Below, in pieces: positions 38,101-49,237 of a stretch of 64,000 bases of DNA. Every line of letters starts with the position of its first letter. The first letter of the stretch is position 1. Below the pieces are notes generated by a model. It ran no database searches, was not told the origin of the DNA, and worked only from the letters and a program-made list of their open reading frames with translations. The position numbers were made by a program, and so were the translations under genes. The stretch is from Phorcus lineatus. Its lineage: Eukaryota > Mollusca > Gastropoda > Trochida > Trochidae. The DNA is taken from NCBI GenBank assembly GCA_921293015.1, contig OV121082.1:24777997-24841996 (forward strand). The letters are read 5' to 3'.

Positions 38101-41100
38101 GTGGCAAACTTTGCAGTCATCTTTCATGAAATAATCACCCATATAGACCAGGGTAGGTATAGACATTTATTGGAAATCATCATAAAACTTAATTGGTGCC
38201 TGCATGTAGAAGGTTTAGAGCATGTATTCATAAAATTTCTTTCATAGCTTATTTGGTTGTACTTTTCTTTTTTCCCTATATCCCCAATACAAATTTCAAG
38301 TCTTTGATTATAGTAATATGATTCTGCTGTCATGAAAGACAGCCCAGAAATAAATGCAAAGTAATGCATTATACATCTGAGTTTTTGGATTAGATTTGAA
38401 CAGTATGCGTTGATTAAATTAACCATATATCATCAGTTATCAAGTCTGTGTTTCTTTTATTGTTACAAAGCAATTTAATATAGCCGTCGGTTACTGGAAA
38501 TGTTACAAATGTATCTATCGACCATAACTGTGTCTCTATTGTTGAAATCAAGTTTTATACGATAACGATTTCTATGAAGTATGATAAATGTTATCATAAC
38601 GTAATATGGCGAATTTTTAAGATTTACGGTAATTGCATCAATATCTTGAATTCTCGTCACTTATTGTTTCTACTACTGCTTCATGTCGTTTATACACTTC
38701 CTATTTTGAAACACAGGATACCACATCCCCAATTGGAGAGTAAAGATGATAGTATGTAAGACCAACAAAGCACCTTCACAGCCGATGCGTGGACCAGGTA
38801 GGAATTTTGATATTGAATCTCTCTCTTAAAGCAATATTCCATTAACATAGTTGAGGCCATCGATATTAGCTTACCATCGCCATCGAGTACTGCAATTCTA
38901 GTCTTTAGCAGACATGTGCAAGTATTCAACAAACAAATAAACATTTTCTTCCGCAGTATAGGTCGGACAAAAACCGCTGGTCAGGGTTATTGTTAATCTA
39001 TGGTAATGCTGTGAGTGATGATGATGAAAAGAGACAGTAATATAAGTAAATACGAAACACTAATTATAAAATTATCAGATATATTTTATACGTTTCAGGT
39101 CCCTACCCTGCTGGATTGATCATTGAGTCGATGGTTGAACATGTTGCCAGCGCTCTTGGCAGGGTACCAGCAGATGTGAAGGAAACCAATCTATACACCG
39201 AAGGACAGGTTAGTCACTATATTAAAATAACACCCCCTTTCTAAATGCAAGCATATTTTTATTTGAAAAGTCCAAAGATAATTCATCAACTTATTATTAA
39301 CCTGTACAGGCTGAAGTTGTATCTCAAGGACATATTATACCATGCTATCATGATCAATTATTTTGCTTAATACTTTGAATCATCTATTTGGAACTGTCAG
39401 TAACAAGTTTCTACCATTCAACACTTCTCTGAACGGACATTCATCTCATTATTACCCATATGGTTATTCTTAAGCGGTGACATATTTTCAATATGAGCAC
39501 ATGTGCACATATCACTTTTGCCTACCAACGATTGTCTAAGCGCGAGTTACCGTATTTCGTCGTCTGGCTCGGGTAATACTAAAATTCACACTCGTTAAAG
39601 TCATATGACACACTTCCTCGGGTAATAATCTCTATTTATATCACTTGTTATTCCAGTTCTGTACGAGATTTTTTATTTATCATGGAGAAGTCAATTTTTT
39701 ATATCTTGTCAATCACTGTCTTTGATTGATTACAGAATTCCAGAACTGATAATTAATGTTACGTTAATGAACCTAGTCGTCACATTGCACATTATCTGTG
39801 TTATGCAATTAGTAGATAAAAAATTAGCAAGCTCGAAAGTGCTTCAAACATTTGTACCGTACAAACATATGCCTCCAACACCCGATCGGCTTGTATATAC
39901 ATTCACAGCCGTTTGGTTCAAATGCTATGATACACTTGTTCATGTAAAAATATTTTTATATTACAGATTGATATCATGGGTCATGAGTTGAAGGATTGTA
40001 CTTTAAGAAGAATATGGCAAGAACTTCGTGTGTCATCTGAGTTTGACAAGCGGCGTGCAGAGGTCGATGCCTTCAACAAGGTTACTTTACTTTTACCGAA
40101 ACATGGAAAGATTAGCCATGGATCCTTATGTTAATTCATAATTAAAAGAAGTTCCCAACTCACAGAATTATTGCACTTTAACACATTGTCAGCCTTCTTA
40201 TGGAAGTTTAACATGGAATGCTACAAACCACACCCTTCAGACCCCCCGCCCCCTACCTAGCCCGTCTCTCGTTGCACACGAATAGCCTGTTGCCGCTCTG
40301 TAAAGCACGAAATGAGATGCGAAGGATGTAGATGTTTAACATCTATTGTCAACTCCAACTAACCATCCAGTTCAAACTTATTTGTCATTGAGGTATGGGA
40401 GTCAAGCCTTAACAACCTAATCATTAAGAAATCTGAATCTTTTTATTGTGAATAAAGTTAAGCCTTCAAACATCGGCCATCTTTAGAGTGTTAAGGTAAA
40501 TTAGAATGGTAAGGGCCATATGGTTAATATTTCTTCTTAGATTATATTAAAAAAAACTACATAAAATTCATATTCCTCGCTGGGAATCTAGTGACATTTC
40601 TTTGTCGAAAAGTAATATGTGCATTAAACTTTGAATTTTGATGGGTACATGCCATCTTTATTCTCTTAAGTCTCCAAGTAGTGTTGTCGAGCAAACAATA
40701 TACTGATGAGCGAGAGAATTAATTTCTTATTTAGGTCCAAACTCAATATCAGATAACGATGTTAAATATTCTTCATTTTCAAGGACAACCAATGGAAGAA
40801 ACGAGGAATATCAATGAGTCCAGCGAAGTATGGGTTCTTCTACATGGGTGGAGGGATCACAGTGGACGTAGCCATTTACTACAGAGATGGAACTGTCACT
40901 GTCAGCCAGGGAGGAATCGAGATGGGACAGGGGCTGTATACAAAGGTACACAGTTGTTTTATCGGAGTGCCATTGATCACATAAATCATATAGTTTTTAT
41001 TTCACATTTAAAGATATCACTTACTATTGTGTCCAGAATTTTGGTAATTCGTCAAAGGACTATTGTCGGTAATGGTTGAAACGTTCAGGGACTGTATATC

Positions 41101-44100
41101 TTATCAATACGGTTTGTTTTATCTCAAAGCAATCATCATGGGTTAAATTGGTTGATGCATTGCATTACTTTATATATTGGCTTAGAATGATATAACTTGT
41201 ACGTGCTTCAAATTTTCATGAAATGTACCTAACGAAATCTCCCAAAACGACAGTATATATCTCTTCATTAGTTGTAAAAAAAGCAAGTATACAGGAATTA
41301 GATAGTTGAGGTCGGCAATTGAGCCAATAATTTAATTTACAGCTCAAGTAGCAGGAAATCGTATCTTAAGGGAAGTTTGATAGGGTACCTTTCAACAGAA
41401 CAATCATTTCAACCTTCCAAAACCCTTTCCCCATGCAGAAATTGATTGTCTTCAATCAAATAAATCATCATTTTGCCTTCATTTCAAGATTGCCCAGGCA
41501 GTTGCAAGTTCTCTAGGAATACCTATCAGCATGGTCAAGGTGAGACCGACCAACAGCCATATCGCCCCCAACAACCCTGTATCAGGAGGCAGTGTTGCTA
41601 GTGAACACGCAGTTGAGGTACGTGAGGTCGAACGTAATAGGTAAATGTAACGGTGAAACACGCGTCAAGTGTTTTGGCCAGAACTTTAATTTGCTTCTTT
41701 ATTCCTAATGTTCAAATTAAAAACAACAAGAGCACGCATCATTTAAACATCCTTATTTAATTTTCATGCTTTAAGTTATTAAGTAAACATCTTAAAGTAT
41801 ATGCTACAGGTCCTATTTAACCGACTTAAAACAATCTTTGGAAAGCGAACTCGGTTGTTGCTCAGGATACTGTTTAGAAGCGGAAGCAGATATTTCGTTT
41901 GGGCGTTGTGCGCCCCATATGTGTCACAAATGACAATTTATATACTTTTAGTTAACTATTTTGCAGATTCGTTTAATTCAAATTTGAATGAATCTTTTCA
42001 TCAAAACCTTCCTTGTATACATTTATCATGTATGAGAAATACTTTCTTTGGGCCTGTCTTGCGCACCCCCGATCTCTCCCCCTTGATTTGCCATTGCTGT
42101 ATATCTAATGGCGAATTATGCAGGGTGGTAAGCCTGATCAATATCTTTTACCTTTAACACTCCTTCTCGTCTACCCTTGTTCCAGTCTGCTCTTCGATGC
42201 TGCGAGATTCTGAACGAGAGGATAGCGCCAATAAAAGCCAAGCATCCTGACTACGACTGGAAGAATTTGGTCACTACCTGTACCGTCGCAGGCATTCCCC
42301 TTTGTGCTAAACACAAGTACGGTTGGATATTTGTTCAAAATTATCTGTTTATGTCACGTAATGTTTCTATCTGTATCTCTGTTTCAATGAGGACCAAATG
42401 AAAAACATGTTTTGCAACTCATTTTAATGTGACATTTAGGACTTGCAAGAATTCAACCACGTACATGAATGTGCTCATTGTTATTGAAAACTGCATACTG
42501 ATGCATATTCTCAAGGCAACACATGTCATGACACTGCATTGTCAATATATCTTTTAATTTAGTTAAAATGATCCTTCGGATAAACGGTATATACGGTTGT
42601 TAAAAGGCATTTCATGTTGAATTTTAAAGTTAAAGGAACAGCAATTGATTGCCCTCTAAATATGAATTTTTTTATCTGAGTTTGTAAAAGAAATACCCTC
42701 CCATTAGAAGACTTATATCTGCCATGTGCCTTGATTATAACAAATAGCATCGCTCCTGAGCCGGCTATTCTATTCAATTGAACAGATTATTGAGCCAAAG
42801 CATGAACTCTTGGTCGCAGCTCAGCTCACCTAACACTTAATTGCCACTTACCTTTTGACGTCATGCACCAGCGATTGATCACATACATGTGACCTATTAC
42901 AAACCTCTCCTTAATACGCTTATATGAATATAACTTTCAGCTGGGCTCCTAAAAAGCATGACGGACCTGGAGTGTTTCACTACTTCTCGTACAGTGCAGC
43001 GGTCAGTGAGGTGGAACTCGATGTTCTCACTGGCGAGAGTCAGATCAGGAGGGTGGACATTCTCTTCGACTGTGGGGAGAGGTATGTAGGATAAATTGAG
43101 GTAAAAAAATGATTGTTCAATTATACCCTGTCCCTACGAAGTTAGTTGGGAATGACCTCCGTCCGTAGTGACGTAACGAAATGTTTTCGCTTGCACAGTA
43201 GGGTGAATAAGTAGCTTTGGGGCCCGTGCTTGGGTCAAGTATGCTGGTTTTGCCAAACCGGAGAATTCTAGGTACCCTTACCTGTGTCCGACATGTTGGA
43301 AATAAGTGACACACACGTTCCATTCCTGATATTTGATTCAAAGGTCTTCGAAGTAAAGAGTTATCACAATTACCTGGTTATTTAGTTGGACAATTAATGG
43401 TTCTTAAGTGTTACATGCCTTCTCCTATTCTTATTTCTCCACACTACCGTAAACCACTCAACCACAAGCTTGGTTACATTTATATGCAGCATAGAATGCG
43501 ATTAATTAAGTGAATTCTGATTCTGCAAAGGAAACGTGTCATCTCGATGGCATTATCAATACATTGTCTTGGATTCTCTCCAGCTTGAACCCAACAATCG
43601 ACATGGGACAGATCGAAGGGGCATTCATGATGGGTGTGGCAGGCCACATGTTTGAGGAGGTCATCTATGACAAAGATTCTGGTCGTGTGCTCAACGATGG
43701 GACATGGGTAATGAACATTTTGTATATATCATCTGAGATTCACATCTAAATGATAACTTCCGTGACAGTTTGTACTATAAGGAGTCACTGCATTTGAGAT
43801 ATGAATTAAAAATATATTTAACCTTGTGTCTACACCACTTATTCCATTTCTGTCTAAAATAGTCTCATATGGTGCGTGTCAATTATGAAAAATCGATTAC
43901 TTTGTAGTATTTATAAATTTACATTATATGACCGTTGCTGGCGTAAAATAAATTGTTTGCATCAATAAATTCCACTTCAAGTCAACAGATGTGATGTTGC
44001 GTTATTTTGCGTTTTAGGAATACAAACCCCCAACAACAAAGGATATCCCAATCGATTGGCGGATCAAGCTGTTGAATGATGTCAAGAATCCTCTTGGAGT

Positions 44101-45393
44101 TAGGGGCTCCAAAGGTATTCCACATGTTAATGAAACAATAATGAATGATTGTTATTTACTGATACATCGGTGTAGGTCCAAGCATATAGGTAAGACGAAA
44201 CACTAAACCTGCCTTTAGTTCTCAACAATTATGACTGTGGCGTAAGGATTTAGTTTGATCTCAACTATATATAGTAAATTAAATAATCCATTTTGTTCCG
44301 TTACTGCCTCAAAGACGTAGTCTCATATACATGTACGATACCTCCAAATTCATAAAGAAGTCATTTTGTCCACAGAATATATATCTACAAAACTATACAT
44401 GCTGATTTCACTAAATATGTCAGAAATGATGCCTTAATGTGACTGTTGGTAAAATGTATACATGAACACTGCATACAATGCATTGCGGTTTCGTTTATCA
44501 CAATTTGACTCAATGATAAATTCCTTTTTTCTCCCAAAAGTTATATATATATGGCACTTGAAAGACATGTTCATCTTAGTCCCTGGATGGGTAAGATATT
44601 TGAATGAGTGAGTGTATACTGGTCATCAAAGAATCTGTAAGCTTATGTGACTATAGCTGGAATTACCTTTTTTGTAACAGCAAGTGGAGAACCGCCCATT
44701 GTCCTCTCTGCTTCTGTCCATTCTGCGTTGAAACACGCCATGGAAGCAGGGCGCCAAGACATTACCGGAGAGAAGGACTTCCAGCCTACAGGTAATGGGT
44801 CTGAACTATATTCAAATTATTTCACAGTGAAAAAAAGAATTGTCCAATTGACAAGATATGAAAATAAAAGTTGTGCAATTGGTTGTGTAGAGTTCAATAC
44901 TTTTATCTTCTCAACCTACATTTATTCGTCCACATGACAGAGTATTTTCAAGAAAGCAGGAACTGATATTGTTTGCATTAATTAAACATCTCTAAGGTTT
45001 GAAAAGAGACGAACTATCCATGAGGTCATCGGTTTGTTTGGTTCTGATGCCTTAGTATTCACACGTAGCGTGAATAAAGAAATAATAAATAGCAATAAAA
45101 TGAAAGTTTCACAACAGCAAGATGAACCCTAAATTCTAAAGCACTTTGATTAGTTCTCGTTTTGGTCTAAGAAGGTGGTCAAAGTCATTAACAAATATGA
45201 CAATATTTTTATGATAATGTGGTATGACTTTGCGCATGAATTTGTAAAATAAATAAAACATTTAAATTATAATGCATTGTCCTTTCATAGGGAAGTATAA
45301 ATACATGAACTTTATCAATTTCCAGTTTCTCCTTTGACCGTTGAACGGCTTCAAGTCGGCTGTGGTTTCAACATCAGCAAGATGGCTATTTAA
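23722..45393 (+). CDS. Aldehyde oxidase-like molybdo-flavoenzyme, gene 1 (33 coding exons placed)
   Basis: Cytosolic enzyme of the xanthine dehydrogenase/aldehyde oxidase family; it should oxidise aldehydes or N-heterocycles at a molybdenum centre and pass electrons through two [2Fe-2S] clusters to FAD. Every exon was located by homology, GT-AG borders and phase continuity. Coding length with exon-1 candidate A gives 1314 residues against about 1330 for the family. Domain order: 2Fe-2S (about 20-105), 2Fe-2S (115-190), low-complexity linker (about 205-230), FAD (240-480), Mo-cofactor (590-1290). Aldehyde oxidase rather than xanthine dehydrogenase is favoured by loss of the FFPGYRKT-like flavin loop, GGAFGGKA where xanthine enzymes have GGGFGGKE, Glu in place of the xanthine-binding Arg880, and RGPG in place of RGFG, while the catalytic Glu in GEPP is kept. 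No frameshift or stop is seen. The start exon is unresolved. A tandem paralogue begins at 55915. Confidence 0.93.
24390..26211 (+). repeat. Block about 99% identical to 56456-58277 (first copy)
   Basis: Covers exons 3-5 with introns 3 and 4 of gene 1, i.e. both iron-sulfur cluster binding sites. It includes the intron 3 SINE-like relic and the ATGTGCACATGTGCA direct repeat in intron 4 (about 25605-25645), both present at the matching positions of gene 2. Confidence 0.9.
24675..24775 (-). mobile_element. SINE-like relic in intron 3 of gene 1
   Basis: On the minus strand a GAGTTCGAATC B-box-like motif follows a tRNA-like stretch (CTACGTGTGGATGG, TAAAGTCATAGACG). It also occurs in intron 3 of gene 2 at 56741-56841 as part of the nearly identical block, so it is not an independent insertion. 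Weak call: tail not recognised. Confidence 0.35.
26744..30531 (+). CDS. Gene 1 exons 6-11: linker and FAD domain
   Basis: Exons 26744-27002, 27506-27579, 28284-28433, 28704-28809, 29463-29611 and 30424-30531. Exon 6 starts with [12 protein letters not shown], then a Ser/Ala/Asn/Gly-rich linker of repeated SANG/S units (26795-26870), then [12 protein letters not shown]. The flavin-binding loop is VFGNTATG (family VVGNTEIG) and the second flavin contact is [10 protein letters not shown] in exon 9. Where NAD-using xanthine dehydrogenases have a PGYRKT-type loop there is [10 protein letters not shown], which argues for direct transfer to oxygen or another acceptor. Exon 11 ([12 protein letters not shown]) parallels QNALAIVNSGMRV-type sequences of aldehyde oxidases. 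Confidence 0.92.
29612..29920 (+). repeat. Tandem decayed copies of the exon 10 end and splice donor in intron 10
   Basis: Exon 10 ends TCCTACAAGATCATGCCACG then ATCACAG and the donor GTAAT. After it, intron 10 has about seven further imperfect units of about 40-45 bp, such as AAGATCATGTCCCGATCTCAG, GGTTCAGATCTTCC and AGATCACAGGTGATT, ending near 29920. Some units retain CAGGT and so look like extra splice donors. The equivalent intron of gene 2 (after 60929) has no such array. Confidence 0.8.
30890..31030. mobile_element. SINE-tail-like repeat in intron 11
   Basis: TATATAGCGCACATATCC, then CATGCTCAAGGCGCTCCC and ATTATTACCCC, match the tail of the SINE at 170-205 (CATGTTCAAAGCGCTTCC, ATCATTACCCC). 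There is no tRNA-like head here, so it is a truncated copy or a related element. Confidence 0.5.
31146..35709 (+). CDS. Gene 1 exons 12-19: first half of the molybdenum domain
   Basis: Exons 31146-31212, 31891-31991, 32392-32547, 33316-33438, 33942-34046, 34681-34738, 34961-35110 and 35630-35709. Exon 12 and 13 cover the hinge ([30 protein letters not shown]). Exon 14 ends [15 protein letters not shown] and exon 15 begins [12 protein letters not shown], the entry to the Mo-cofactor domain (family ATGEA-DDIP). Exon 17 contains [10 protein letters not shown], including the glutamine that contacts the molybdopterin in family structures. Exon 19 has NQYHFYMES (family QEHFYLE). Phases are continuous throughout. 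Confidence 0.92.
32548..32800 (+). repeat. Decayed copies of the exon 14 end with splice sites in intron 14
   Basis: Exon 14 ends ATGCCAAAGTTGACCGCGCC, ACTCCAG and donor GTACA, with ATG at 32521. The block recurs with ATG at 32599, 32686 and 32775, a period of 78-89 bp. The first two copies keep AACTCTAGGTACA or TACTCTAGGTACA, i.e. an intact GT after the exon-like segment, and each is preceded by a TTTTTCAG/TTTTCAG acceptor-like run. The fourth is broken by a TAA. Confidence 0.75.
34095..34490. repeat. Degenerate tandem repeat in intron 16
   Basis: Four or five loosely similar units of about 70-95 bp share words like AGGTCCAACC or GGTCCAACCCTA, TAGCTATTGCTT and TTCATTT. Divergence is high, so unit borders are only approximate. 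Confidence 0.4.
35981..40945 (+). CDS. Gene 1 exons 20-27: substrate pocket and cofactor loops
   Basis: Exons 35981-36090, 36945-37049, 37668-37746, 38035-38152, 38717-38797, 39099-39208, 39967-40080 and 40784-40945. Exon 21 encodes [10 protein letters not shown]: the xanthine-enzyme Glu802 position is Ala. Exon 23 reads [11 protein letters not shown], aligning Glu with Arg880 of bovine xanthine dehydrogenase, and exon 24 gives YHIPN, VCKTN and QPMRGPG, keeping Arg912 but with Pro in place of Phe914. These are bovine positions counted from the family alignment I know. Exon 27 carries [12 protein letters not shown], a strongly conserved molybdopterin-binding loop. Confidence 0.92.
36190..36500. 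other. Inverted-repeat-like segment in intron 20
   Basis: TAACGTTATTGCACGAGTG at about 36232-36250 is echoed in a different orientation and spacing by GAATAACGTTATATTGCACC at about 36353-36372, followed by further GTGCAATATT words. It could be a decayed MITE, but I cannot fix termini. Confidence 0.25.
41489..45393 (+). CDS. Gene 1 exons 28-34: C-terminal molybdenum domain and stop
   Basis: Exons 41489-41617, 42186-42316, 42941-43081, 43584-43707, 44018-44114, 44681-44791 and 45326-45393. Exon 28 has [18 protein letters not shown], the aldehyde oxidase form of the family's TVPN-SPTAAS loop. Exon 31 has [13 protein letters not shown] (family DIGQVEGAF-QG). Exon 33 contains [19 protein letters not shown], whose Glu corresponds to the catalytic base Glu1261 of bovine xanthine dehydrogenase. 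The last exon encodes about 22 residues ending NISKMAI and a TAA at 45391-45393. The C-terminus is slightly shorter than in vertebrate homologues. Confidence 0.92.
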
Positions 45394-45444
45394 AGTGGAA
45401 CCAGGCAGTTGGTGTTTTTACAAGAATTCTCAGGTCAATAAGCA

Positions 45445-45450
45445 AATAAA
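45445..45450 (+). other. Poly(A) signal for gene 1
   Basis: AATAAA 52 nt after the stop codon, with a GT/T-rich stretch (TATTTTGTTGG, ATTGTC) about 30-50 nt further on, as expected for a short 3' UTR. A second AATAAA at 46420 could serve a longer form. Confidence 0.5.
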
Positions 45451-47700
45451 CAATCATGTTATGCCTTATTTAAATTCAATATTTTGTTGGAAATTGTCTA
45501 TATAGAGGAAACCTATTTCAATGCATCTACAATGTCATCTCACTGTCTTTGTTCTACTGTACTATCTTCTATCTATAATATATTTTATCTACCATATCTT
45601 TGTTATATAGTAATATGCATAAGCAGATGATGACTAGTTTATCATGAGTTGATTATGAGGGTGAAAAGTGTTGGTGTCACCATAAAATGCTTGTTTGGTT
45701 ATCAATATTAAAAAGTAACAATGATTTATATATATTATCTCACACTATCTACTGATGTTTGTTTGCAGTTTTTTCTTATAGTGTGGAAGTTGAAAAATCA
45801 GTACATATCAGATTAACATATAGTTTTAACATTTACATTTGCGTGTTTTAATTTACATATTCCAGATACTACATCGAAGAGGTATTTTTTCTGTCATAAA
45901 CTTTCGAGAAATATCAGTTTTTGTTTATATTATGATCTTTAATTATAAAATTTAATATGAGAAATACTTATCAATGTTATCAACAAATGAATAACGAAAC
46001 ATGAATAGACAAGCCAACAGTTTTGCCATAGTACCTATAATCAAAATGAAGTATTTATCTATGCTATGCGAAATCGATTATATCTGTTTACAAGCATAAC
46101 ACAGCGACGTCATAGTTTCGTCAGACAAATCAAGCGAGTGCTTTCATTCGGATTGTAATGTGTACATCGCCTGTTCTAGTTAATCAGTAGTCTGAATGTA
46201 AATTTGCATTGTACATTGAATATAATATATATATAACCTCGTCTTTAGCGCTGCATTTCTACTGTGGGAACGATTAGCCGCGTGTGAATCTTTTACTTTT
46301 ACATTTTTTTGTGATAAATCTATTCATTATGTGATACACGCGGATTTTCTGTGTTATCTTATCGTTTAGTTTAATACTTTTCTATTGAAATCTCAACTTT
46401 TCTTATGGGTATTTTGTTCAATAAAGCTAAATAATTTGAATGTCTGACTTTATCAATGAATAACGAAGATTTTCACACCCACAATACAAAGGGAATCATA
46501 AGGTAGATCCCAAGGATGGACAAAGTCATTTCTTAGCAGAAATGAAACCCTTTCATAACCGTTGTAACAGCAAAATAAATCTCTGTGAAAATGTTTCTTA
46601 TTTGCCCAGCATTGTCAACCACAAATAAGAATAATAAGTATTTCATTTTACGGCGGGTGGCTGTATGACCGATTCATGGTATTCGGTTCACTAGAATCAT
46701 AACGGGTGATAATGCCTTTTCCTCTACACCAAAATTTTCAGTTTGAAAATTTTATTTTCAAACTATGATGTACTTAGTTCATTTTGAACGCAAGGGAACA
46801 AAAGAGGAGCAAGAAGCAAGGGAACAAAAGAATGTCGTCACATGTTCTACCTAAACACATTTATCCTTTAAAAATGGAATCCTTCGTTTGTAACATTTGA
46901 ACATATGTATGTCTCTGTCAGTGTGTTCATCAATGACTATGTTTTGAACATACAATCATTATTAACTTTTAGACAGTCGTTTCATTTCGAAAGGGTTCAC
47001 TTCAGACAAGTCACTTTGTTCTTCTTTGCATTAATAAATGACAAATGCCACCCAAATAAAATCAACTTAAAAGAAGGTCCCATTTTTTTAACATTTTCAC
47101 ATAACATTTAAATGTACATGTAATGACGACCAATGATATCAATGTGGGATGTCTATATAACAAACACATATTGAAGTAGCTTAAATCACTTCATAGATTT
47201 CTGAACATTGTGAAACTAAAAATCGGAGAATTTCCATTCAAAAACAATACCTAAGGATTGATATTAACGTTATATATAGATGCGAATTGTAAAAATCATT
47301 ATTGACGCCTTTCCCGCATTTACGCACGTGAGTATAGTCATAATGACATTGCTTGGGTTGTTGGCAGAGTCATTTACGCTGATCTAAAAGAAGAGTCAAT
47401 ATTTGCACTAACGATTACTTTTGTCGATCTATTTAAATGAGAACTATAATTATCTTCAGTTGTAGTCAATCAATACTTGACAAGTTCGGGTAAGATATTG
47501 TTTGAATTGACGAAATGTTATGTTATGTAATTATTGAATTGTTTAAAAGGTTTATTCTTCAGAAGCCATTTTCTTCCAAATAATAAATAAAATTTTAAAA
47601 TGAGATAAATATCAAAGGATTATTTTACAAATGAAGTAGGTCTCCTGAATCGAAATCGAAAATTTCATGAATCTTATAACAACAAATGGTTTCTAATCGG
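45451..47700. other. Intergenic spacer downstream of gene 1
   Basis: AT-rich, no exon recognised. One isolated GACAAATGCCACCC word at about 47039-47053 matches the minisatellite unit at 47706, hinting that the transposon to which that array belongs extends to here or has a second copy. Confidence 0.45.
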
Positions 47701-47703
47701 GTC

Positions 47704-47844
47704 TAGGACAAATGCCACCCGGACAAATGCCACCCGGACATAACCCACCCGGACAATTGCCACCAGGACAAATGCCACCTAGGACAAATGCCACCTAGGA
47801 CAAATGCCACCCAGACAAAAGCCACCTAGGACAAATGCCACCCA
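47704..47844 (+). repeat. Minisatellite of GGACAAATGCCACCC units
   Basis: About nine units of 15-16 bp with variants (GGACATAACCCACCC, GGACAATTGCCACCA, GGACAAATGCCACCTA). It lies about 180 bp beyond the 3' end of the MULE transposase fragment at 48022-48540, which reads toward it. Arrays like this may form the terminal region of Mutator-like elements, which makes it a candidate element end. I found no inverted partner to the right. Confidence 0.8.
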
Positions 47845-48021
47845 ATATTTTTAAAAAACAAAAAACGATATTTGACTCATGATATATGTATATTCTGTAA
47901 AAACAAGTGATCATGTTCTTGTTTTCAGCACTATAATGTATTCAGCACTACATTTGACATTACCACTAGGCAAATCATTGCATTTCACGCATACACATGT
48001 GTATGTCAGTTCACTGTCAGT

Positions 48022-48540
48022 TTAAAGTCGGATGTTGTGTGCAACACTCCTCAGGTCAATTTGTTGTCTGTTCCTGAAGTCTGCCGCGATGGTCTGCAGA
48101 CGCTGCTGGCAATCCCTGTACTGTTTCCTGTGTCGGGCAACGTTCTGGCCGGCCAACATCTGCGTGATGACCTGGTCGTTCAGGGCTTGTTCCTTCCTCA
48201 GAACCTCAAGGAAGCGCCAGATGCTGGGATGACAACCAGCCATGCTGGTCAGAAGTCTCCGGTGCCATCCCTCAAGATTGTTGTTTGTCCTAGGCAGGTC
48301 TGTCAGTGTCCTCTGATGCTGGTTCCAGCTCGAGATGGCAAACATCGGGGGTCGTCGTCCTCGGTGATGCAACCGCCCAATGTAATTGTCCTCAAAGTAG
48401 TCAACGACTGTCTGCAGGGAATCAGGTAGAGTTTCGGCCAGCGTCTAGAAGGCATTGATCACCTGGTCCTCGGGGATGAATGCCAGAGCTGGTATCATCC
48501 TTGCCTGCATCTGTAGCTCGGGCGATGCTGAATATTCACC
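48022..48540 (-). pseudogene. MULE-type transposase C-terminal fragment
   Basis: Minus-strand frame whose first part reads MIPALAFIPEDQVINAF then a TAG at 48445-48447, then TLAETLPDSLQ, FEDNYIGRL, RTNNNLEGWHRRL, HPSIWRFLEVLRKEQAL and ADFRNRQ, ending at a normal stop at 48022. The RTNN-EGWH and HP-IW-FL-L-KEQ pattern is the C-terminal region of Mutator-like transposase proteins (often with an N-terminal FLYWCH zinc finger) common in marine invertebrates. The zinc finger and DDE catalytic core are absent and an in-frame stop interrupts it, so it is a dead fragment. Confidence 0.75.
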
Positions 48541-49237
48541 CTGTAGCATAGGGTAAAATTTTCGGGTAACATGGAATTCAGAATATTTGTGTAGCGTTTG
48601 TCAGATGAATGTGTTTCATGTGATGATTTTATCCTCATAGTACTACGGGTTTCCGAACCCTTTTGTATAAGGGGCGTAGGCACACCCTTGAAATTGTTCC
48701 GGCATGGTTGAAGTGATAATGAGTTGCTCCGCAAAATTTGCATTTATGGTGTCTTATGTTTGGTCACTGAACATTGAATAAGAAGTCAAATAGATACTAC
48801 AAATAAGCCTATTAATTCCGTTTAGGTACATTATTGTTAGAAAGTAATAATGTGTTTTCACTCGACTGAGCTATAAAAAAAATAAGAAATGCATTCATGT
48901 AGATATGTTCATTTTAAGTGATTAAGTGGAAACGTTTTTCGATGATTAAGAAATTTTCTTCCGCTGAAATACTAAAACTATGTTTTGAATCTCTGCAAAC
49001 TCACAGATGCTTAAAAATTCAGGTTTCACTGAATCGGAAGGAATTACCTTGTAATCCACATGACGTGAGCATAACCTATCTGCAAGTCATAGCAGCAAAA
49101 GTAACTGCCCTTGTTGAGTGAATGACATAAAAGCGACGCTTTCAGAAGCATTGAATATACTAGCAATTGTGGCCAAATATAGATTATCATGACACCGCAA
49201 AACATGTTGACTAGGCTGTAGGCGTCTCACTTGTCAG
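48541..49237. other. Non-coding spacer
   Basis: No exon or repeat recognised; the frame at 48918-49121 has no known motifs. Confidence 0.4.

Noticed and set aside
38059-38426. Frames of 62-100 codons around exon 23
   Set aside because: The plus-strand frame is exon 23 read through its donor; the minus-strand ones are shadows.
41801-42157. 118-codon frame in intron 28
   Set aside because: No family resemblance and no splice continuity with exons 28 and 29; hydrophobic composition is typical of AT-rich chance frames.
43117-43341. 74-codon minus-strand frame in intron 30
   Set aside because: Possibly part of a repeat, but I could not identify a second copy or termini in this window.
23722-45393. 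Naming gene 1 xanthine dehydrogenase (XDH)
   Set aside because: Overall fold and exon homology fit, but the xanthine-binding Glu and Arg positions and the NAD-linked flavin loop are not conserved; aldehyde oxidase-like is the safer name.
47704-47844. CRISPR-like array
   Set aside because: Units are contiguous 15-16 bp repeats without spacers, in a eukaryotic genome.
48032-48429. Plus-strand frames of 66 and 130 codons
   Set aside because: They are antisense shadows of the MULE transposase fragment, whose minus-strand frame carries the recognisable motifs.
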